DNA from: Acinetobacter kanungonis
Lineage (GTDB): Bacteria; Pseudomonadota; Gammaproteobacteria; Pseudomonadales; Moraxellaceae
Direction of reading: 5' to 3'
Length of the DNA: 64,000 nt
Assembly: GCF_009939195.1 (NCBI RefSeq)
Contig: NZ_JAACKC010000002.1
Location: 356,620-420,619 of the forward strand
The translations under genes were made by a program, and so were the position numbers. Positions 63,951 to 64,000 of this stretch are shown in pieces (the stretch's first letter is position 1; each line of letters starts with the position of its first letter). The notes under the pieces are model-generated. The model was not told the DNA's origin and searched no databases. It worked only from the letters and a program-made list of their open reading frames with translations.

Positions 63951-64000
63951 CATTAAAAGCCAATTTTGAGCATTAATTAAGCATATAAACGCTTTTTTTG

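Overview
The window is 64 kb of ordinary chromosomal DNA from a gammaproteobacterium, almost certainly Acinetobacter (Moraxellaceae). The inference rests on the moderate-to-low GC, the A/T-rich intergenic DNA, an AlmA-type long-chain alkane monooxygenase immediately after the ribosomal-protein cluster, and many small proteins typical of that genus. I see no phage, intact insertion sequence, CRISPR array, toxin-antitoxin or defence island. The only likely remnant of rearrangement is a decayed ORF between duplicated tRNA-Arg genes.

Layout. 1-6.9 kb: the 5' part of a predicted metal-dependent hydrolase gene, engB with its terminator, an hmp-nsrR nitric-oxide operon with an NsrR operator over the hmp -10 box, a HerA-like ATPase downstream of metC, and a class I glutamine amidotransferase. 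7.0-20.8 kb: the joined S10, spc and alpha operons (28 genes, rpsJ to rplQ, with secY and rpoA) in the E. coli order. This stretch has a clear promoter before rpsJ, another before rpsM, a strong terminator after rplQ and several hairpins that look regulatory. 20.9-24.5 kb: almA, an acyl-CoA dehydrogenase and sdhE-ygfX. 24.5-29.2 kb: a 33-codon membrane-peptide gene with its own promoter and terminators, then a lipoprotein, a rhombosortase and a fused TRAP permease. 29.2-36.3 kb, leftward: a DMT transporter, a coiled-coil membrane protein, yheV, prlC, a VanW-family gene and rnr. 36.6-37.6 kb: tRNA-Ser(GCT) and three identical tRNA-Arg(ACG) genes, each group with promoter and terminator, and a pseudogene between them.

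37.7-51.6 kb is a mixed accessory-like stretch: YcxB-like protein, FAH-family hydrolase, a divergent AraC regulator and EamA transporter, a lipoprotein, an Ntn-hydrolase coupled to a DUF389 membrane protein, YihY, WrbA, a zinc-ribbon/glycine-zipper protein, a GAF-GGDEF diguanylate cyclase, xpt, a DUF3108 protein, a TonB-like protein and an ABM-domain protein. 51.7-54.8 kb: the miaB-ybeZ-ybeY RNA-metabolism operon. 55.1-59.7 kb: slt, an RNase T2-like protein that has lost its catalytic residues, mdh and two tandem DUF2789 paralogues. 59.8-64 kb: a helical hypothetical protein, a 2OG-Fe(II) oxygenase, rlmJ, pssA and a DUF6670-like protein.

I found no undescribed multi-gene system. The most interesting items are the catalytically dead RNase T2 homologue, the 33-aa membrane-peptide gene, the unassigned RNA structures inside the ribosomal-protein supercluster, the lipoprotein/rhombosortase/TRAP cluster with no binding-protein gene beside it, and the decayed ORF within the tRNA-Arg array.
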